In this document: in pieces, positions 61,488 to 64,000 of the stretch
How the letters are laid out: every line of letters starts with the position of its first letter
How positions within the stretch are numbered: position 1 is the stretch's first letter
Source of the DNA: Promicromonospora thailandica
GTDB taxonomy: Bacteria; Actinomycetota; Actinomycetes; Actinomycetales; Cellulomonadaceae
DNA length: 64,000 nt
Reading direction: 5' to 3'
NCBI RefSeq assembly: GCF_024171955.1
Contig: NZ_JAMTCS010000004.1
Span: forward strand, 62,001-126,000
Notes under the pieces: generated by a model
Databases searched by the model: none
Told to the model about the DNA's origin: nothing
The model's input: the letters and a program-made list of their open reading frames with translations, nothing else
Made by a program: the position numbers and the translations under genes

Positions 61488-64000
61488 ATGCCGGTCCCCC
61501 GCGCCCGCCTGGTGGGCCGAGCCCAGGAGCTCGGCGAGCTGACCACCGCCCTCGACGACGCCCGCGCCGGCACCCACCGCACCGTCGTGGTCGCGGGCGA
61601 GGCCGGCATCGGCAAGACCCGCCTGCTCGACGAGCTCGCCGCCCGGGCCGACGGCGCCACCGTGCTCGCCGGCCAGTGCGCCGACTCCGGGTCGGGCCCC
61701 GTCCCCTACGCCGCCCTCACCGGCCTGCTGCACGCCGCCGTGCAGGCCGTGGGCGCCGAGGCCCTCGCCACCGCCGCCGGGCCGGCGTCCGGCGCCCTCA
61801 CCGCGGTGGCACCCCACCTCTTCGCGCACGACGGCGCCCCCGGCGCCGACACGACCGGCGCCGACCGCGTCCCCGAGGTGCTCACCGACCTGCTCACGGC
61901 GCTCGCCGCCCGGGGTCCGGTGGTCGTGGTCCTGGAGGACCTGCACTGGTCGGACGACATCACGCGCGCCACCGCCGTCCGCCTCGCACGGACCGCGCCG
62001 GCCGGCCTCCTGCTGTTGCTCACCTACCGCAGCGACGACGTCGGCCGCGCCCACCCGCTGCGCGCGGTCATGGCCGAGCTGGGCCGCGCCCGGCTCGTCA
62101 CGCGGCTCGACCTCGACCGTCTCGGCGCCGACGAGGTGCGCGAGATGGCGCAGGACCTGCTCGACACGTCCGCCGGCGCGGGACCCGGCACGGGACCCGG
62201 CACGCTCGACCACGACCTGCTCGCCGACCTGACCGACCGGAGCGAGGGCGTGCCGTTCTACGTCGAGGAGCTGGTCGGGTTCCTCGGCACCGACCTGCCC
62301 GGGACGCTGCGCGACATCCTGCTGCTGCGCTACTGGAACCTGAGCCACGGGGCCCAGGCCCTGTGCCGCGTGGCCGCTGCCGACGGACCCCGGGTGGCGC
62401 ACGACGTGCTCGACGCCGTGCTGGACGAGGTGCAGGGTGCCCCCGCCGGCGCCACACGTGAGGAGACCGCCCGCGAGGCCGTGGACGCCCAGGTGCTGGT
62501 GGCCACCGAGACCGGCTACGCGTTCCGGCACGCCCTGGTGCAGGAGGCCGTGTACGCCGAGCTGCTGCCGGGCGAGCGCCGTCGGCTGCACGCCGCCTAC
62601 GCCCGGACGCTCGAGCCGACCACCGTTGCGGGCACCCGCTCGGTCGCGCGGCTGTCCCGGATCGCCGACCACTGGTGGCGCGCGGGCGTGCCCGACCGGG
62701 CGCTGGCCGCCGCCGTCGCCGGCCACCGCGCGGCCGCCGCCGAGGCCGCCTCGGTCTCGGCGGTCTCGCTGGGCGAGCGGGCCCTCGAGCTCTGGGAGCA
62801 GGTGCCCGACGCCGAGGACGTCGCGGGCCTGTCCCACCACGAGCTGCTCCGCACCGTCGCCGAGGCGCTGCGCGGCGCCACCCGCACCGCACGCGCCCTG
62901 GCGGTGGCGCACCAGGCGATCGAGGAGTGGCCCGCCGACGACCAGGTCGGGCTCGCCCGGATGCTGTCCGACACCGCGCTCATCGCCGGGCACGCCGGGT
63001 CGGACGAGGGCGCCGAGCTCATCGACCGAGCCCTCGCCCTCGTGGAACCGGGCCGGGACGACACGGTGCGGGCCCAGCTCCTCGTGCTCCGGGCCCGCCG
63101 CGCGATGCTCGACGGCCACACCCGCGAGGGGGTCGAGGCCGCGACCGCCGCCTACGAGACCGCGGCTGCGGTCGGCAGCGACGAGCTGCGGTCGGTGGCG
63201 CTGAACCTGCTCGGCATGAGCCGTATCCAGCGCGGCGACACCGGCGGGTTCGTCGAGGTCGAGCGCGGTCGGGACGCCGCGGACGGGGCGTGGCAGGGCC
63301 TGAGCCGCTACTACATCAACGGGTCCGACGCCCTGCTCACGACGGGCGACTGGGCCGGCGCGGTACGGATCGCCGAGGAGGGCATCGTCGAGGCGCGGCG
63401 GCACGGTGCGTCGGAGGGGTCGCGCCTCATGCTCGAGGGCAACGTCGCCGAGGCCCGGATCGGGCTCGGCCGGTGGGCGGAGGCCGCCGCCTGGTACGAG
63501 CGTGCGCTGCCGCTGGTGCACGAGAGCGTGTACGCGGTCTATCTCAGCGAGCGCCTGACGTGGCTCGCGCTGTGGCAGGGGCAGGTGGAGCGGGCGCAGG
63601 CGGAGGCGCGGCGCCGGGCGTCGTCCTGGGACCGGTTCGGGCGGCTGGAGGCGCAGATCCGCGGCCGGGTCGCGGTGACCCGGGCCGAGCTGGCGTTGCT
63701 CCGGGACGATCCGGCGGCGGCGCTGGGGCACGTCGCGAGCGTGGTGGACCCGCACGAGCCGCACATCCCGGCCTACGACCTGCCGCGGCTCGCGGTCGCC
63801 GCCCGGGCGGTGGCGCTGCTGGGAGCGGACGACGGCCCGTACCGGGCGGCGCTGGCGGCGTACGCCGGCTGGCCCACGTTCCCCGTGTGGTCCGCGGTGG
63901 TCGAGGCCGAGCTCGGCACCGGGCCGTGGGCCGCCGTCGCGGAGCTGCCCGGCCCGGCGCACCTGCGGCCGTACGCGCTGCTGCGCGAGGGCGGGCGGCT
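61488..64000 (+). CDS. Large ATPase regulator of the LuxR/MalT-like (AAA) type, 3' end outside window
   Basis: Starts at ATG 61488 and remains open to the window end (about 837 residues seen). N-terminal ATPase: LVGRAQELGELTTAL, Walker A VVAGEAGIGKTRLL, Walker B VVVVLEDLHWSDD, LLLLTYRSDD. A helical TPR-like region of more than 400 residues follows. Such proteins usually end in a LuxR helix-turn-helix, which would lie beyond position 64000. Therefore regulator is an inference from the architecture. Confidence 0.82.
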   Translation, partial: MPVPRARLVGRAQELGELTTALDDARAGTHRTVVVAGEAGIGKTRLLDELAARADGATVLAGQCADSGSGPVPYAALTGLLHAAVQAVGAEALATAAGPASGALTAVAPHLFAHDGAPGADTTGADRVPEVLTDLLTALAARGPVVVVLEDLHWSDDITRATAVRLARTAPAGLLLLLTYRSDDVGRAHPLRAVMAELGRARLVTRLDLDRLGADEVREMAQDLLDTSAGAGPGTGPGTLDHDLLADLTDRSEGVPFYVEELVGFLGTDLPGTLRDILLLRYWNLSHGAQALCRVAAADGPRVAHDVLDAVLDEVQGAPAGATREETAREAVDAQVLVATETGYAFRHALVQEAVYAELLPGERRRLHAAYARTLEPTTVAGTRSVARLSRIADHWWRAGVPDRALAAAVAGHRAAAAEAASVSAVSLGERALELWEQVPDAEDVAGLSHHELLRTVAEALRGATRTARALAVAHQAIEEWPADDQVGLARMLSDTALIAGHAGSDEGAELIDRALALVEPGRDDTVRAQLLVLRARRAMLDGHTREGVEAATAAYETAAAVGSDELRSVALNLLGMSRIQRGDTGGFVEVERGRDAADGAWQGLSRYYINGSDALLTTGDWAGAVRIAEEGIVEARRHGASEGSRLMLEGNVAEARIGLGRWAEAAAWYERALPLVHESVYAVYLSERLTWLALWQGQVERAQAEARRRASSWDRFGRLEAQIRGRVAVTRAELALLRDDPAAALGHVASVVDPHEPHIPAYDLPRLAVAARAVALLGADDGPYRAALAAYAGWPTFPVWSAVVEAELGTGPWAAVAELPGPAHLRPYALLREGGR

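Noticed and set aside
61200-63962. 920-codon minus-strand frame opposite the ATPase regulator
   Set aside because: Shadow of the plus-strand ATPase with Walker motifs; the minus frame lacks domains.

Overview
The window is high-GC DNA with the gene content of a Gram-positive actinobacterium. Indicators are GTG starts and 1-4 nt overlapping starts and stops, leaderless-looking promoters, a Zur/DtxR-type metal regulon, an LAXTG sorting signal, a type-2 leuA with a leucine leader peptide, and the hrcA-dnaJ2-rsmE-HIT-phoH-ybeY-CorC-era series. A Micrococcales relative (Cellulomonas, Isoptericola, Promicromonospora or Cellulosimicrobium type) is my best guess, but it is inferred from gene style only. 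I see no rRNA, tRNA, CRISPR array, insertion sequence or prophage.

Layout: 0-5.5 kb holds an unknown membrane/HTH protein and a lysine/pipecolate catabolic trio (FAD oxidase, HglS, AmaB-type dehydrogenase). 5.5-8.7 kb is a zinc-uptake operon, znuA-znuC-znuB-zur, with two Zur-type operators on its promoter, divergent from glyS. 10-16 kb has a XRE regulator, a secreted Excalibur protein and an iron-siderophore ABC importer with two DtxR/IdeR-type boxes. 16-17.7 kb is uppS-recO. 17.8-31.8 kb is mainly one long minus-strand purine-catabolism operon running from guanine deaminase and xanthine dehydrogenase through uricase, HIU hydrolase, OHCU decarboxylase, allantoinase and allantoate amidohydrolase to a ureidoglycine transaminase, with an in-operon RpiR regulator. 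Upstream of it lie an amidase and a broken acetamidase/formamidase. 32.8-37.9 kb has a TetR/EamA divergent pair, a DUF3626 protein, an LAXTG surface protein and a Ser/Thr kinase. 38-39.9 kb is leuA with an attenuator. 40-50.7 kb is accessory: a variant leucine-rich-repeat membrane protein, an ECF sigma factor with two tandem acetyltransferases, a hydrolase-membrane fusion, an acyl-CoA synthetase/enoyl-CoA hydratase pair and an odd P450. 50.8-61 kb is the era...hrcA housekeeping series, interrupted by two envelope genes. The window ends in a truncated LuxR-type ATPase regulator.

Read as a whole, a conserved housekeeping backbone (glyS, uppS, recO, leuA, era, ybeY, phoH, HIT, rsmE, dnaJ2, hrcA) has been split by accessory blocks.

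The most unusual feature not explained by genes is a set of intergenic mirror-image repeat elements. In each, a short unit is repeated several times in forward orientation and then several times in reverse, so the whole folds into very long hairpins. Two loci 17 kb apart carry the same unit (GAGATCTGG, 17 copies in total). Another locus uses a wholly different 16-nt unit and even supplies the uppS stop codon. Simpler one-forward, one-reverse palindromes occur at 1.3, 11.2, 23.2 and 37.9 kb.
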